Shown here: positions 27,457-36,997 of the stretch, one piece after another
Position numbering within the stretch: position 1 is the first letter of the stretch
How the letters are laid out: each line of letters begins with the position of its first letter
Origin: JAFEDN01 sp963844565
Lineage (GTDB): Bacteria > Pseudomonadota > Gammaproteobacteria > Coxiellales > Coxiellaceae
Assembly (NCBI GenBank): GCA_963844565.1
Contig: CAWJON010000002.1
Span: forward strand, 992,001-1,056,000
Reading direction: 5' to 3'
Length of the DNA: 64,000 bases
Position numbers and translations under genes: made by a program
The notes under the pieces: model-generated
What the model saw: the letters and a program-made list of their open reading frames with translations, nothing else
The model's database searches: none
Told to the model about the DNA's origin: nothing

Positions 27457-28761
27457 ATGAATCATTTAATCAAAACGATCGGCATTGGGGTATTTTCAAT
27501 ATTGTTTTTATTGGGGAGTGATTCACAACCCACTCCAACTTCCCCTGCCGCTTGTTCAACTATTGTTTCGGCTGAGTTATGTGAAAGAATAGGTCAATTA
27601 CTGCTTGTTGGTTTTGGCGGTCATGATGAAGATGAAAATGGAAAAGTAATTTGGGATGATCCCAACGGCGCTGTCTTTAAATCAGACTCAAATATTGCAA
27701 AAGATATTCAACACTTACATATTGGTGGTGTTTATCTTTCAAGAAAAATGTATCGCAATTCTAAAACTGGGATTTTCATTCGGGATCGCAATATTCAAAA
27801 TGCTTTACAATTAACTCAGCTTACTACTGATTTGCAAAACTACAATGCAGTCAGCGATAAAAACCAAGATATAAAAGTAGTCCCTCTATTTACTGCTATT
27901 GATCAGGAGGGCGGTTTAATTAACTCAATTGGTTTTGCTCCTGGGCTTCCCAATTATATAGCCCAAGCTTTAGGTTTAAATGAATCGATTAATGCAAATG
28001 ATCCCGATAAGTGTCAACAGGCGCTTAATTTTACTTTCAACTATGCCAAACAAACCGCTGCATTTGCGCATCAATATGGAATAAATTTAATCTTTGCCCC
28101 AGACACTGACGTTGATATTAATCCAGTTAACCCCATCATCGGTGGACTAGGGCGTAGCTTTTCTCCAGACGCTGGAATTGTGGCGGATCAAGCCGCCGAG
28201 GTCATCAAAGGTTTCCACAGTCAAAATGTTTTAGCAGCTATCAAGCATTTTCCTGGCCATGGAAGCTCGACAGGAGATTCACATCTTGGATTAGTTGATG
28301 TTACCAACACTTACCAAAAAGATCGTGAACTGCTGCCTTACAAGCAGTTAATTGCTGATGGTTATCAAGATTTTGTCATGAGCACCCATGTCATCAATGG
28401 ACAAGTTGATCGCACCCCTTGTTTAGCAGGAGATGTAAATGATCCTGCACATTGGTGCCCTGGCACAATGTCGTATTTAACCTTAACTGAATTATTGCGC
28501 AATCAACTGAAATTCAAAGGCGTGATCATTTCTGATGATATGAACATGAAAGCAATTGCTGCGAATTATCCATTGAGTACAGCCCTAGAAAAAGCGCTAA
28601 ATGCCGGAGTAGATATGTTTATAGTGGCTAATCATTATAATGACGATACGGCTTTGGTCATCAATACTATAGCTGAATTGGTAAAATCGGGCAAAGTTAA
28701 GGAAAGTCGAATTGATGATGCCTATCAACGAGTCATGCAAATGAAACAACGCATTAAATAA
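27457..28761 (+). CDS. Exported GH3 family beta-N-acetylhexosaminidase-like hydrolase
   Basis: This 434-residue protein starts with a hydrophobic signal segment (about 5-22). The rest is a family 3 TIM-barrel: TAIDQEGG, the catalytic acid/base dyad motif KHFPGHGSSTGDSH, and the nucleophile motif ISDDMNMKAI. This pattern is that of NagZ-type enzymes, which remove GlcNAc from muropeptides. Most NagZ proteins are cytoplasmic, so an export signal is notable, and insertions make it longer than the usual 340 residues. The start at 27457 was chosen over an in-frame ATG at 27442 because AAAGGA lies correctly upstream of 27457. Confidence 0.82.
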   Translation: MNHLIKTIGIGVFSILFLLGSDSQPTPTSPAACSTIVSAELCERIGQLLLVGFGGHDEDENGKVIWDDPNGAVFKSDSNIAKDIQHLHIGGVYLSRKMYRNSKTGIFIRDRNIQNALQLTQLTTDLQNYNAVSDKNQDIKVVPLFTAIDQEGGLINSIGFAPGLPNYIAQALGLNESINANDPDKCQQALNFTFNYAKQTAAFAHQYGINLIFAPDTDVDINPVNPIIGGLGRSFSPDAGIVADQAAEVIKGFHSQNVLAAIKHFPGHGSSTGDSHLGLVDVTNTYQKDRELLPYKQLIADGYQDFVMSTHVINGQVDRTPCLAGDVNDPAHWCPGTMSYLTLTELLRNQLKFKGVIISDDMNMKAIAANYPLSTALEKALNAGVDMFIVANHYNDDTALVINTIAELVKSGKVKESRIDDAYQRVMQMKQRIK

Positions 28762-28841
28762 GTCTATATTTCTTGAACGCTCGAATATAAATGTGTAGGA
28801 TAGTTGTTTATATCTATTCATTAATCCTCACAGGAGCGCCA

Positions 28842-28868
28842 ATGACCGCTGTTCAACCTGCCTGCTAA
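28842..28868 (+). CDS. Putative 8-residue leader peptide upstream of MFS gene
   Basis: A short frame ATG...TAA encodes MTAVQPAC and has a good ribosome binding site (CAGGAG at 28831-28836, 5 nt before the ATG). Its stop codon falls in the first strand of a hairpin (28865-28897), and the exporter gene starts 69 nt downstream. This is the layout of leader peptides that control exporter or resistance genes by ribosome stalling. It is inferred; I do not recognise this peptide. Confidence 0.5.
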   Translation: MTAVQPAC

Positions 28869-28920
28869 AGAGTCACTGCCAAAAGCAGCCTCTTTAGATT
28901 AATAACATTTTCTTATTAAT
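28865..28920 (+). promoter_or_regulatory. Two adjacent hairpins between leader peptide and MFS gene
   Basis: Hairpin 1 pairs CTAAAGAG (28865-28872) with CTCTTTAG (28890-28897), plus an inner CTGC/GCAG pair (28876-28879, 28885-28888). Hairpin 2 pairs ATTAATAA (28898-28905) with TTATTAAT (28913-28920) and ends 9 nt before the GGAGAGG ribosome binding site of the exporter. A ribosome paused on the leader would cover the first strand of hairpin 1. CTGCT at 28863 could alternatively pair with AGCAG at 28884. Confidence 0.5.
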
Positions 28921-28937
28921 TCTTTATGGAGAGGTTT

Positions 28938-30134
28938 ATGGTTGTTTTTTCACTTTGTTTATTGCTATTTATTAATGCAATGAGTATTGGGTTGGTGTTC
29001 CCTATATTTGCGCCTTTATTTACACAATCGCCCGAGCCGTTATTTTCTGCAGGCGTTTCATTGAGTACACAAAGTCTTTTTTATTCGATGATTCTTGCTG
29101 TACCCACTTTTTTTATGGTATTTGGCGCTCCTTTCTGGGGTAGAATTTCAGATCGTATTGGACGCAAGACGGTTTTAATTATCGGCTTGATTGGAGTTGC
29201 GGTAAGTTTTTCTCTGTCATCGTTTGGGATTCTATTTGGAAGTTTATTGATATTATTTTTTAGCAGGGCTTTGGCAGGTTTTATGGATGGATCAGAATCT
29301 GTAGCCCAAGCTGCTATTATCGATTCAAGTCAACCCCATGAAAAAGTGCGTAATATGAGTTTTGCTACCTTCGCTGGCACAATTGGTTTTATTATTGGGC
29401 CGATTCTCGGAGGAGTTCTTGCTGAGCCTAAATTAACCGGTACGTTTCATTATGAGGTTCCATTCGTCGTATCGTTTTTGTTAACGTTGGGAAATGCTTT
29501 AATTTTGCAAATCTATTTTCCCGCAACCAGATCAGAACCATCCGCCGCCGGAGGAGAGCAAACCGGTTATGGGGCGCTGTTGAGGCAAGGATTTGCATTT
29601 TGTTTTGATCGAAGACTGCGTAAACTTTCCTATTTATTATGGGTGCTGCATTTATGCCTTGCCGCATTTTTTCAATTAACAACCATTGTCTTGGTGGAAA
29701 AATATCATTATTCTTCGGGTAAGGTGGGATTATTTACTACTTTTCTTGGAGCGGCTTTTTCAGCGGGAATTTTTTTGGTTATCCATGTTTTTCTAAACCG
29801 CGTATCACACAAAAAATTGCTGCAAAGCGGAATTGCCTTAATGATTTTGGCGCTATTATTGGCTGTGTACTGGCGCCATTCGCCTTTATTTGCATGGATT
29901 TCAATTGTGCCCTTGATGCTGGGAATTGCCATGATGTATAACGTTTTGTTGGTCTTTATTTCTAATGCGGTTGCAGCGCATGAGCAAGGGGAGGCGATGG
30001 GAAGTGGGACTGCACTCAAAGCTCTTGGTTGGTTGGCTGCAGGGTTATTGGTAGGAGGATTGTATCCCAATGTGCTAATCATACTCGGAGTTTTAATAAT
30101 TTTGGCAATCTCCTCCTTTGTGGTTGCTCATTAG
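28938..30134 (+). CDS. MFS transporter, DHA1 (tetracycline/multidrug exporter-like) type
   Basis: This 398-residue protein has twelve predicted helices. The loop 2-3 motif A is clear (GAPFWGRISDRIGRKTVL), and helix 5 carries the antiporter-like motif GFIIGPILGG. Such proteins export drugs or small metabolites by proton antiport. The start at 28938 is preferred over 28926 because the GGAGAGG ribosome binding site overlaps the upstream ATG. The leader frame and hairpins upstream suggest attenuation control. It converges on trxB, with 7 nt between stop codons. Confidence 0.85.
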   Translation: MVVFSLCLLLFINAMSIGLVFPIFAPLFTQSPEPLFSAGVSLSTQSLFYSMILAVPTFFMVFGAPFWGRISDRIGRKTVLIIGLIGVAVSFSLSSFGILFGSLLILFFSRALAGFMDGSESVAQAAIIDSSQPHEKVRNMSFATFAGTIGFIIGPILGGVLAEPKLTGTFHYEVPFVVSFLLTLGNALILQIYFPATRSEPSAAGGEQTGYGALLRQGFAFCFDRRLRKLSYLLWVLHLCLAAFFQLTTIVLVEKYHYSSGKVGLFTTFLGAAFSAGIFLVIHVFLNRVSHKKLLQSGIALMILALLLAVYWRHSPLFAWISIVPLMLGIAMMYNVLLVFISNAVAAHEQGEAMGSGTALKALGWLAAGLLVGGLYPNVLIILGVLIILAISSFVVAH

Positions 30135-30141
30135 TGTTTTG

Positions 30142-31107
30142 TTATGTATCAGCTGAAGTGTGGTCTAGATATTTTTCTGCATCCAAAGCGGCCATGCAGC
30201 CAGTGCCTGCGGAAGTTATGGCTTGTCGATAAACGGAATCGGCGACATCTCCGGCGGCAAATACGCCATTAACACTGGTGGCGGTTGCATTTCCGGTTGA
30301 GCCGCTTTTTACGTAAATATAACCACTCTCAGACATGTTAACTTGTCCCCTAAAAATGCTGGTATTTGGATCATGGCCAATCGCGATAAACAAACCGGAA
30401 ATGTTGACTACACGGCTTTCATTGGAATTGACATGTTTGATTTTGACACCGGTGACCTCGCGGCTATTACCAACAACTTCTTCCACTTTATGTTCCCAAA
30501 GGATGGTGACATTTCCCGATTTCGACTTTTCAATCAGCTTATTTGCCAGTATTTTTTCAGCTCGAAATAGGCTGCGTCGATGGATTACGGTGACATGTTT
30601 TGCAATATTTGATAAATAAAGTGCTTCTTCAACCGCCGTGTTACCACCCCCCACGACTGCAACGTCTTTATCTCGATAAAAAAATCCATCACAAGTTGCG
30701 CACGCAGAGACACCTTTACCCATATATTTTTTCTCAGATTCAATCTCTAAGTAACGTGCTGAGGCGCCAGTGGCTATAATTAAGGCGTCACATTCATATT
30801 GTCCAAAGTCACCTTGTAGTTCAAATGGACGTTGGTTGAGATTGGCTTTAACGATATGATCAAAGATAATTTGGGTATCAAACCGTTCGGCATGTTTTAG
30901 CATTCTTTCCATTAACTGAGGACCTTGTAAGCCCTCCACATCTCCAGGCCAGTTATCGACTTCAGTGGTTAAGGTTAATTGTCCGCCTTGTTGCATTCCC
31001 GTAATTAAAGTAGGTTTTAAATTCGCACGAGCCGCATAAATAGCAGCTGTATAACCAGCGGGACCTGAACCTAATATGATTAGTCGACTTTTGGTATTTT
31101 TTTTCAT
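30142..31107 (-). CDS. trxB: Thioredoxin-disulfide reductase
   Basis: This 321-residue flavoprotein reduces thioredoxin with NADPH. It has the FAD motif GSGPAGYTAAIYAARA, the redox-active CATC followed by DG near residue 138, the NADPH motif VVGGGNTAVEEALYL, and the C-terminal FAD motif GVFAAGDVAD. Divergence from ftsK matches E. coli gene order, except that lrp, which lies between them there, is missing and replaced by a long palindrome. Confidence 0.97.
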   Translation of the reverse strand: MKKNTKSRLIILGSGPAGYTAAIYAARANLKPTLITGMQQGGQLTLTTEVDNWPGDVEGLQGPQLMERMLKHAERFDTQIIFDHIVKANLNQRPFELQGDFGQYECDALIIATGASARYLEIESEKKYMGKGVSACATCDGFFYRDKDVAVVGGGNTAVEEALYLSNIAKHVTVIHRRSLFRAEKILANKLIEKSKSGNVTILWEHKVEEVVGNSREVTGVKIKHVNSNESRVVNISGLFIAIGHDPNTSIFRGQVNMSESGYIYVKSGSTGNATATSVNGVFAAGDVADSVYRQAITSAGTGCMAALDAEKYLDHTSADT

Positions 31108-31193
31108 GAATCTCTCAATAAGTTTTATAGGCCTAAAGGCGTAAAGTAAATGTTCAATAGTATTGCCATAGTGTATTATAAACAGTTGACTGT

Positions 31194-31318
31194 TTACATT
31201 CTACTATGCCAGGCATAAACTGTTGATTTTCTGCGCTCCGCTGCTCATTTACTTGCATGTAAACTGCGCTGCGGTGCTCAAAAATCAACAGTTTCTGCTC
31301 TGGCCTAGCGAAATGTAA
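31194..31318. repeat. Long imperfect palindrome in the trxB-ftsK gap
   Basis: About 60 nt on each side of TTGCAT (31253-31258) are roughly 70% complementary. The arms include a perfect 14-bp inverted repeat AAACTGTTGATTTT (31217-31230) / AAAATCAACAGTTT (31281-31294). The outermost arms are TTACATT and AATGTAA. A smaller palindrome, AAACAGTTGACTGTTT, lies at 31180-31195. No reading frame is present. It could be a MITE-like insertion or a large RNA hairpin in the trxB or ftsK leader. Confidence 0.7.
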
Positions 31319-31346
31319 TCAGACCCTATAGTTGGGAGAATTGACT

Positions 31347-33680
31347 TTGCCACGAAAAAAAAAATCTGAACGATCCTCAAATCAAAAAAAAATTGTTCAT
31401 AATTTTTTGTTTCAACGTTTAAACGAAATGGTTATTTTAATCATTTCTGTGGTTGCAATTTTCCTCTTATTATCTTTGTTTACTTATCATAGCGAAGACC
31501 CTAGTTGGTCGAATCTAGTCGACGCTACTCAAGTAAAAAATGGCGCTGGCCGAGCAGGGGCTTGGGTTGCCGACGTGCTTTTTTATCTTTGTGGTTACGC
31601 TGCTTTTTTAGTCAGTTTCCTAACAGCGTATTGGGCATGGATGCGTTTTCGGCGTCGGCAAGAATTTTCCGAGGAAAAAGCCAGTGGTTTTAAAACAGTG
31701 GTTAATATCCTAAGGGTTTTCGGCTTTTTATTAGCAATTTTTGCAGCTTGTGGCAGTATCAGTCTGCAAAGCCATCATTTACCTGTAAATGGTCCTTACT
31801 ATCCGGGTGGAATACTAGGCAATGCGATTGCCACCTTGTCACTAAAAACTTTTAATTTTCCTGGTAGTTGTTTGATATTGTTGTTTTTATTTTTATTGGG
31901 TTTTACTTTATTTACCAATTGTTCGTGGTTAACAGGTATTGAAAGTTTGGGTAATGGGATTATTTATATTGGAAATTTAATTGGCAAGAAAATTGGACAA
32001 CAACTGGAAAAAATATCTTTTCAGAAAGCCACAAAATCCGTGCCCAGGAAAGAACCTGAAATACCAAAAATTGAATCTCCTCCCAAAGTTATTAACAAAA
32101 AGTCTACGCCGGTAACAATTCTACCTGAAGCGGAAGAAATTTCTAAAGATATGCGCCGAGCGCCTCGCTATAGTAAGTCAGATATTCTTCCTGATCTTAC
32201 TTTATTAGATTCCTATGAAAATAAAAAAACTGAGCGCTTAAGTGAACAGGCTTTAAATGAATTATCTCGGCAAGTTGAATTACATTTAGCTGATTTTGGG
32301 GTAACTGTGCAGGTTGTCGACGTCCATCCTGGACCCGTAGTAACCCGATTTGAGCTGCAATTAGCTGCTGGTACGAAAGTGAGTAAAATAAGTAACTTGT
32401 CTAAAGATCTGGCGCGATCACTTTCTGTTGTCAGTGTGCGGGTAGTTGAAGTCATACCCGGAAAATCAGTCATTGGCTTAGAATTACCTAACAAGGACCG
32501 AGAGGTTGTTGGGTTGCAAGAAGTACTGGGATCTAAAGCTTATGCAAACTCACGTTCCCCCCTGAGCTTGGCTTTGGGAAAAGATATAGGAGGCCATCCG
32601 GTGGTGGTTGATCTGGCTAAAATGCCCCACTTGTTGGTGGCTGGAACAACAGGAGCCGGTAAATCGGTAAGTCTTAACGCCATGTTACTGAGTCTTCTTT
32701 ATAAGGCTACTCCCCAACAGCTCCGTATGATTATGATTGACCCTAAAATGTTGGAGTTATCCGTCTATGAAGGCATACCTCATCTCTTAACGCCCGTGGT
32801 CACGGATATGCGCGATGCCGCCAGCGCTTTGCGTTGGTGTGTGGTTGAAATGGAACGTCGCTACCGTTTAATGTCAGCCTTAGGGGTAAGAAATATAGCG
32901 GGGTATAACGCTAAGGTTCAAGAAGCCGCCGAACGAGGAACGCCGCTTCTGGATCCATTACCCAGAGCCGATGACGAGGAACAGAAGGCATTACAGGCCT
33001 TACCACAAATTGTCGTTTTGGCTGATGAATTTGCCGATATGATGGTTGTGGTAGGGAAAAAAGTTGAAACACTCATTGCTCGATTAGCGCAAAAAGCTCG
33101 TGCGGCTGGAGTCCACCTGATTTTGGCGACCCAAAGGCCTTCCGTAGATGTTATAACGGGCTTGATAAAGGCTAACATTCCTACTCGAATTGCTTTCCAA
33201 GTTTCATCAAAGATTGATTCTCGTACTATTTTGGATCAATCCGGTGCTGAGCAACTTCTAGGGAATGGAGATATGCTATATTTAGCACCAGGGACCGGCG
33301 TTCCCATGCGAGTTCATGGTGCTTACGTCAGCGATGATGAAGTTCATCGCGTCGTTGCTGATTTGAAACAAAAAGGTAAGCCAGATTATGTGGAAGATAT
33401 CTTAAAAGAAAGCTTTACCACGGAATCAACTGGTAGCTCTGACGGATCATTTGCGGAATTCAATCAAGGCAGTGGTGATGCAGAGCAAGACCCACTTTAC
33501 GACGAAGCCGTGGAGATGGTCATAAAAGCACGAAAGGTCTCGGTTTCTAGCGTACAGAGACGGTTTAAGATCGGTTATAACCGAGCCGCGCGTATCGTTG
33601 AGGCTATGGAAAACGCGGGTGTCGTCAGCAAGATGGAAACCAACGGCGCCCGTGAGGTTTTAGTACCTGCCGGCGAATGA
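31347..33680 (+). CDS. ftsK: DNA translocase FtsK
   Basis: This 777-residue protein has four N-terminal membrane helices (about 20-220), a short linker (about 220-300), a RecA-like motor and a gamma winged-helix. The motor carries Walker A AGTTGAGKS and IVVLADEFADMMVV. The C-terminal domain (SVSSVQRRFKIGYNRAARIV) reads KOPS sequences. It pumps DNA at the septum and activates XerCD for dimer resolution. The linker is far shorter than in E. coli (1329 residues), as in many bacteria. The start is a TTG at 31347, which sits 8 nt after GGGAG; other in-frame TTGs at 31332 and 31341 are less well placed. Confidence 0.95.
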   Translation: MPRKKKSERSSNQKKIVHNFLFQRLNEMVILIISVVAIFLLLSLFTYHSEDPSWSNLVDATQVKNGAGRAGAWVADVLFYLCGYAAFLVSFLTAYWAWMRFRRRQEFSEEKASGFKTVVNILRVFGFLLAIFAACGSISLQSHHLPVNGPYYPGGILGNAIATLSLKTFNFPGSCLILLFLFLLGFTLFTNCSWLTGIESLGNGIIYIGNLIGKKIGQQLEKISFQKATKSVPRKEPEIPKIESPPKVINKKSTPVTILPEAEEISKDMRRAPRYSKSDILPDLTLLDSYENKKTERLSEQALNELSRQVELHLADFGVTVQVVDVHPGPVVTRFELQLAAGTKVSKISNLSKDLARSLSVVSVRVVEVIPGKSVIGLELPNKDREVVGLQEVLGSKAYANSRSPLSLALGKDIGGHPVVVDLAKMPHLLVAGTTGAGKSVSLNAMLLSLLYKATPQQLRMIMIDPKMLELSVYEGIPHLLTPVVTDMRDAASALRWCVVEMERRYRLMSALGVRNIAGYNAKVQEAAERGTPLLDPLPRADDEEQKALQALPQIVVLADEFADMMVVVGKKVETLIARLAQKARAAGVHLILATQRPSVDVITGLIKANIPTRIAFQVSSKIDSRTILDQSGAEQLLGNGDMLYLAPGTGVPMRVHGAYVSDDEVHRVVADLKQKGKPDYVEDILKESFTTESTGSSDGSFAEFNQGSGDAEQDPLYDEAVEMVIKARKVSVSSVQRRFKIGYNRAARIVEAMENAGVVSKMETNGAREVLVPAGE

Positions 33681-33703
33681 AGATAATGAAGGAGATTAAG
33701 GAA

Positions 33704-34312
33704 ATGAAAAAGTTATCAATTGCTTTTGTACTGACTTGGGTGGTTTTACAAACTGCTTGGGCCGGGACTGGGGACCCTGCAACGGATTTATCCAGCCTTT
33801 TACAGAACGCTAAAACTTACCAGGCCAATTTTAGCCAAACTAATTTTGGTGGAAAGGGCAAGGCAGGTCATAGCCAAGGTAGAGTTTATATACAGCGACC
33901 GGGTCGTTTTCGCTGGGAAACCTCACAACCTTACCAACAAGTATTGGTTGCGAATGGTGGACAACTTTGGATCTATGATAAAGATTTAAAACAAGCTTCT
34001 CAACAACCTTTAGGAAAACGAGGATTTAATCCAGGTGAATTATTGACTCAACCTGTCACTGACCTCAGCCAACGATACGTGGTTAGTCAAGATCCTAGCG
34101 GCTGGTATAAACTGGCGCCACGCCAACCCAGTAAAGGTTTTAAAGTTGCCCTGCTTAAATTTGAAGGCGGACAATTGGTTGGGCTAAAAGTCATAAACCA
34201 GTTAAATCAAACCAACGTCTTTACCTTTAGCCAGGTACGAGTGAATCAACCTTTATCACCCAGTTTGTTTAGCTTTAAACCACCTGCTGGTGTTCAAGTG
34301 ATGCATGGGTAA
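33704..34312 (+). CDS. lolA: Outer-membrane lipoprotein carrier protein LolA
   Basis: This 202-residue protein carries lipoproteins across the periplasm from LolCDE to LolB. It has a signal peptide (MKKLSIAFVLTWVVLQTAWA). The family features YQANFSQ and RVYIQRPGRFRWE follow, the latter including the Arg important for lipoprotein transfer. The start is placed at 33704 because the 9 upstream codons (from 33677) would spoil the signal peptide, and GGAG lies upstream at the right distance. It sits in the conserved ftsK-lolA-rarA-serS order. Confidence 0.94.
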   Translation: MKKLSIAFVLTWVVLQTAWAGTGDPATDLSSLLQNAKTYQANFSQTNFGGKGKAGHSQGRVYIQRPGRFRWETSQPYQQVLVANGGQLWIYDKDLKQASQQPLGKRGFNPGELLTQPVTDLSQRYVVSQDPSGWYKLAPRQPSKGFKVALLKFEGGQLVGLKVINQLNQTNVFTFSQVRVNQPLSPSLFSFKPPAGVQVMHG

Positions 34313-34317
34313 AAAGC

Positions 34318-35658
34318 TTGTCTCAAAACCCATTTGTCCCACTGGCTACACGCATGCGGCCGCAAAACTTGGTCCAATTCGTGGGTCAATCCCACTTATT
34401 GGCGCCAGGTAAGCCGCTTTATCAAGCTATCTCTCAAGGTCATCCGCATTCCATGATTTTTTGGGGTCCTCCGGGGACCGGCAAAACAACCTTAGCTGAA
34501 ATCATTGCTCATCAAAGTCATGCTTATTTTGAGCAATTATCCGCAGTCTTAGCAGGGGTAAAAGATATACGTGAGGTGGTGGCGACAGCCAAGGTCAATC
34601 AACAACATAATAAGACAACTATTTTGTTTGTTGATGAGGTCCATCGTTTTAATAAAGCCCAACAGGATGCTTTTTTACCGCATGTAGAACAAGGAACTAT
34701 TATTTTAGTCGGTGCAACCACGGAGAATCCGTCTTTTGCCTTAAATAACGCCTTGTTATCGCGGTTACGAGTCTATGTACTTAAGCCTTTATCTCAAGAA
34801 GAACTATTGACCATCTTAGATGGAGCTTTAACCGATAAAGAGCGGGGGTTAGGAAAAAGACATATCGAATTAAATGATGATCTTAGAATGCAAATTGCTA
34901 AATTTTCTGATGGAGATGCTAGGCAATTATTAAATATTTTGGAAGTTTTGGCGGATTTTGCGGTTACTAAAAAAAATAAAGAGATCATTAGCGCCGAGAC
35001 TGTTCAAGAAATTTTACGCCACGGTTTGCGCCGTTTCGATAAAGGGGGCGAATATTTTTATGATCAAATCTCTGCTTTACATAAATCGGTTCGCGGTTCA
35101 GATCCTAATGCTGCGCTGTATTGGTTAACCCGCATGTTGGATGGCGGTTGTGACCCAGGATACCTAGGCAGGCGATTATTAAGAATGGCCAGTGAAGATA
35201 TCGGCAATGCGGATCCACGTGCTTTGGAATTAACCTTATCGGCTTGGCAAACTTATGAGCGCTTAGGCTCACCTGAGGGAGAATTAGCACTTGCGCAAGC
35301 GACTATCTATTTAGCTTGTGCGGCAAAAAGTAATGCGACCTATTTAGCCTTTAATGCCGCTATGAAAGATTCTCGGGACTTAGGAAGCCTAGAAGTCCCT
35401 CTGAAACTGCGTAACGCGCCAACTCGCTTGATGAAGCAGTTAGAATATGGTAAAGAATATCGATACGCTCATCAGGAAGAGGAAGCCTATGCTGCTGGGG
35501 AAAAGTATTTTCCAGATGAGATGGAAGAGGTTTCGTATTATCAACCGGTTGATCGTGGTTTAGAAATTAAGATAAAAGAAAAACTAGATCATTTAGAAAA
35601 TTTAAAAAAGGCTGCTCGAGGGAAAAAACATGTTAGACCCAAAACTGATCCGAAATAA
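34318..35658 (+). CDS. rarA: Replication-associated recombination protein A (RarA/MgsA)
   Basis: This 446-residue AAA+ ATPase of the clamp-loader group acts at stalled replication forks. Walker A GPPGTGKTT, Walker B LFVDEVHRFNKAQQD and sensor ATTENPSF are visible. The C-terminal part carries the tetramerisation domain (RMLDGGCDPGYLGRRLLRMA). The likely start is a TTG 5 nt after the lolA stop; the next ATG (34354) would remove conserved residues (PLATRMRP). The end overlaps serS by 29 nt. Confidence 0.94.
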   Translation: MSQNPFVPLATRMRPQNLVQFVGQSHLLAPGKPLYQAISQGHPHSMIFWGPPGTGKTTLAEIIAHQSHAYFEQLSAVLAGVKDIREVVATAKVNQQHNKTTILFVDEVHRFNKAQQDAFLPHVEQGTIILVGATTENPSFALNNALLSRLRVYVLKPLSQEELLTILDGALTDKERGLGKRHIELNDDLRMQIAKFSDGDARQLLNILEVLADFAVTKKNKEIISAETVQEILRHGLRRFDKGGEYFYDQISALHKSVRGSDPNAALYWLTRMLDGGCDPGYLGRRLLRMASEDIGNADPRALELTLSAWQTYERLGSPEGELALAQATIYLACAAKSNATYLAFNAAMKDSRDLGSLEVPLKLRNAPTRLMKQLEYGKEYRYAHQEEEAYAAGEKYFPDEMEEVSYYQPVDRGLEIKIKEKLDHLENLKKAARGKKHVRPKTDPK

Positions 35659-36907
35659 TCCTGCGGCTTTAGCAGCGCAGTTGGCTAGACGCGGTTATTA
35701 TTTCGATATGAATTTATTTACCCATTTAGAAACAGAAAGACGCAAATATCAACAGAAAACGCAAGAATTGCAATCCGAGCGCAATCATCTTTCTAAAGCC
35801 ATTGGGTTAGCCAAATCGAAAAACGAAGACACCCACCTATTGATGGAAAAGGTAGGTCATTCAGGTGAAAAACTATCAGAGTTAGAGCATAAACTGAATG
35901 AGATACAACAGGCGTTACATGATTTTCAACTAGATCTACCCAATCAATTACACGACTCTGTTCCGGAAGGAAAAGACGAGAAAAATAATGTTGAGGTTAA
36001 ACGTTGGGGAACATTACCAAAATTTAATTTCCCAATTGTCGATCACATCACTTTGGGTGAAAAATTGGGCGGTATAGATTTTGAAGCGGCAGCACGTTTG
36101 TCAGGTGCGAGATTTTCTGTTTTACAGGGTAAAATCGCCCAATTGCATCGTGCATTAGGCCAATTTATGCTGGATGTTCATACCCGTAAACATGGATATA
36201 AAGAAACTTATGTCCCTTATTTAGTTCATTCGCAGAGTTTGCTTGGGACCGGCCAGTTACCTAAATTCAAAGAAGAATTTTTTTATGTCAATGATAAAGA
36301 CTTATGCTTAATTCCGACGGCGGAAGTACCTTTAACCAATCTGGCGCGTGAACAAATTTTTAATGCGGATCAGTTGCCCATTAAACTGGTGGCTTTAACC
36401 CCTTGTTTTCGTAGTGAAGCAGGTTCTTATGGCAAAGACACTCGCGGGATGATCAGACAGCATCAGTTTGAAAAAGTTGAACTGGTGCAATTAGTAAAAC
36501 CTGAACAATCCAATAATGCGCTTGAAGAGCTCACTGGTCATGCCGAATATATTTTGGAAGCATTAGAATTACCTTATCGTGTGATGTTGCTTTGTGCGGG
36601 CGATACGGGTTTTAGCGCGGCTAAAACTTATGATCTGGAAGTTTGGTTGCCAGCACAAAATTGTTATCGAGAAATTTCTTCTTGCAGTAATTGCACTGAT
36701 TTTCAAGCTCGCCGTATGCAGGCCCGCTGGCGGGAAACGCCGAGTGAAAAGCCTGAGTTGTTACATACATTAAATGGTTCGGCTTTAGCTATTGGTCGCA
36801 CTTTAGTGGCCATTCTTGAAAATTACCAAACAGAAAAAGGTCATATTCGTATTCCTGAAGTGCTAAAAAAATATATGGATAGCGAAGATATTTCACCTCC
36901 TCGCTGA
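35630..36907 (+). CDS. serS: Serine--tRNA ligase
   Basis: This 425-residue class II synthetase charges tRNA-Ser. The N-terminal coiled-coil arm (about 28-100) that grips the long variable arm of tRNA-Ser is visible. Motif 2 is TPCFRSEAGSYGKDTRG and motif 3 is LNGSALAIGRTL. The ATG lies inside the end of rarA, preceded by GAGGG. It closes the conserved core cluster. Confidence 0.97.
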   Translation: MLDPKLIRNNPAALAAQLARRGYYFDMNLFTHLETERRKYQQKTQELQSERNHLSKAIGLAKSKNEDTHLLMEKVGHSGEKLSELEHKLNEIQQALHDFQLDLPNQLHDSVPEGKDEKNNVEVKRWGTLPKFNFPIVDHITLGEKLGGIDFEAAARLSGARFSVLQGKIAQLHRALGQFMLDVHTRKHGYKETYVPYLVHSQSLLGTGQLPKFKEEFFYVNDKDLCLIPTAEVPLTNLAREQIFNADQLPIKLVALTPCFRSEAGSYGKDTRGMIRQHQFEKVELVQLVKPEQSNNALEELTGHAEYILEALELPYRVMLLCAGDTGFSAAKTYDLEVWLPAQNCYREISSCSNCTDFQARRMQARWRETPSEKPELLHTLNGSALAIGRTLVAILENYQTEKGHIRIPEVLKKYMDSEDISPPR

Positions 36908-36997
36908 ATGATGTGATATACACTTGACTTATTATTTTTTTTATGATAATAGTAAACAATGAATATATAAAAATAATCAATTCAATGAGAGGTATGT

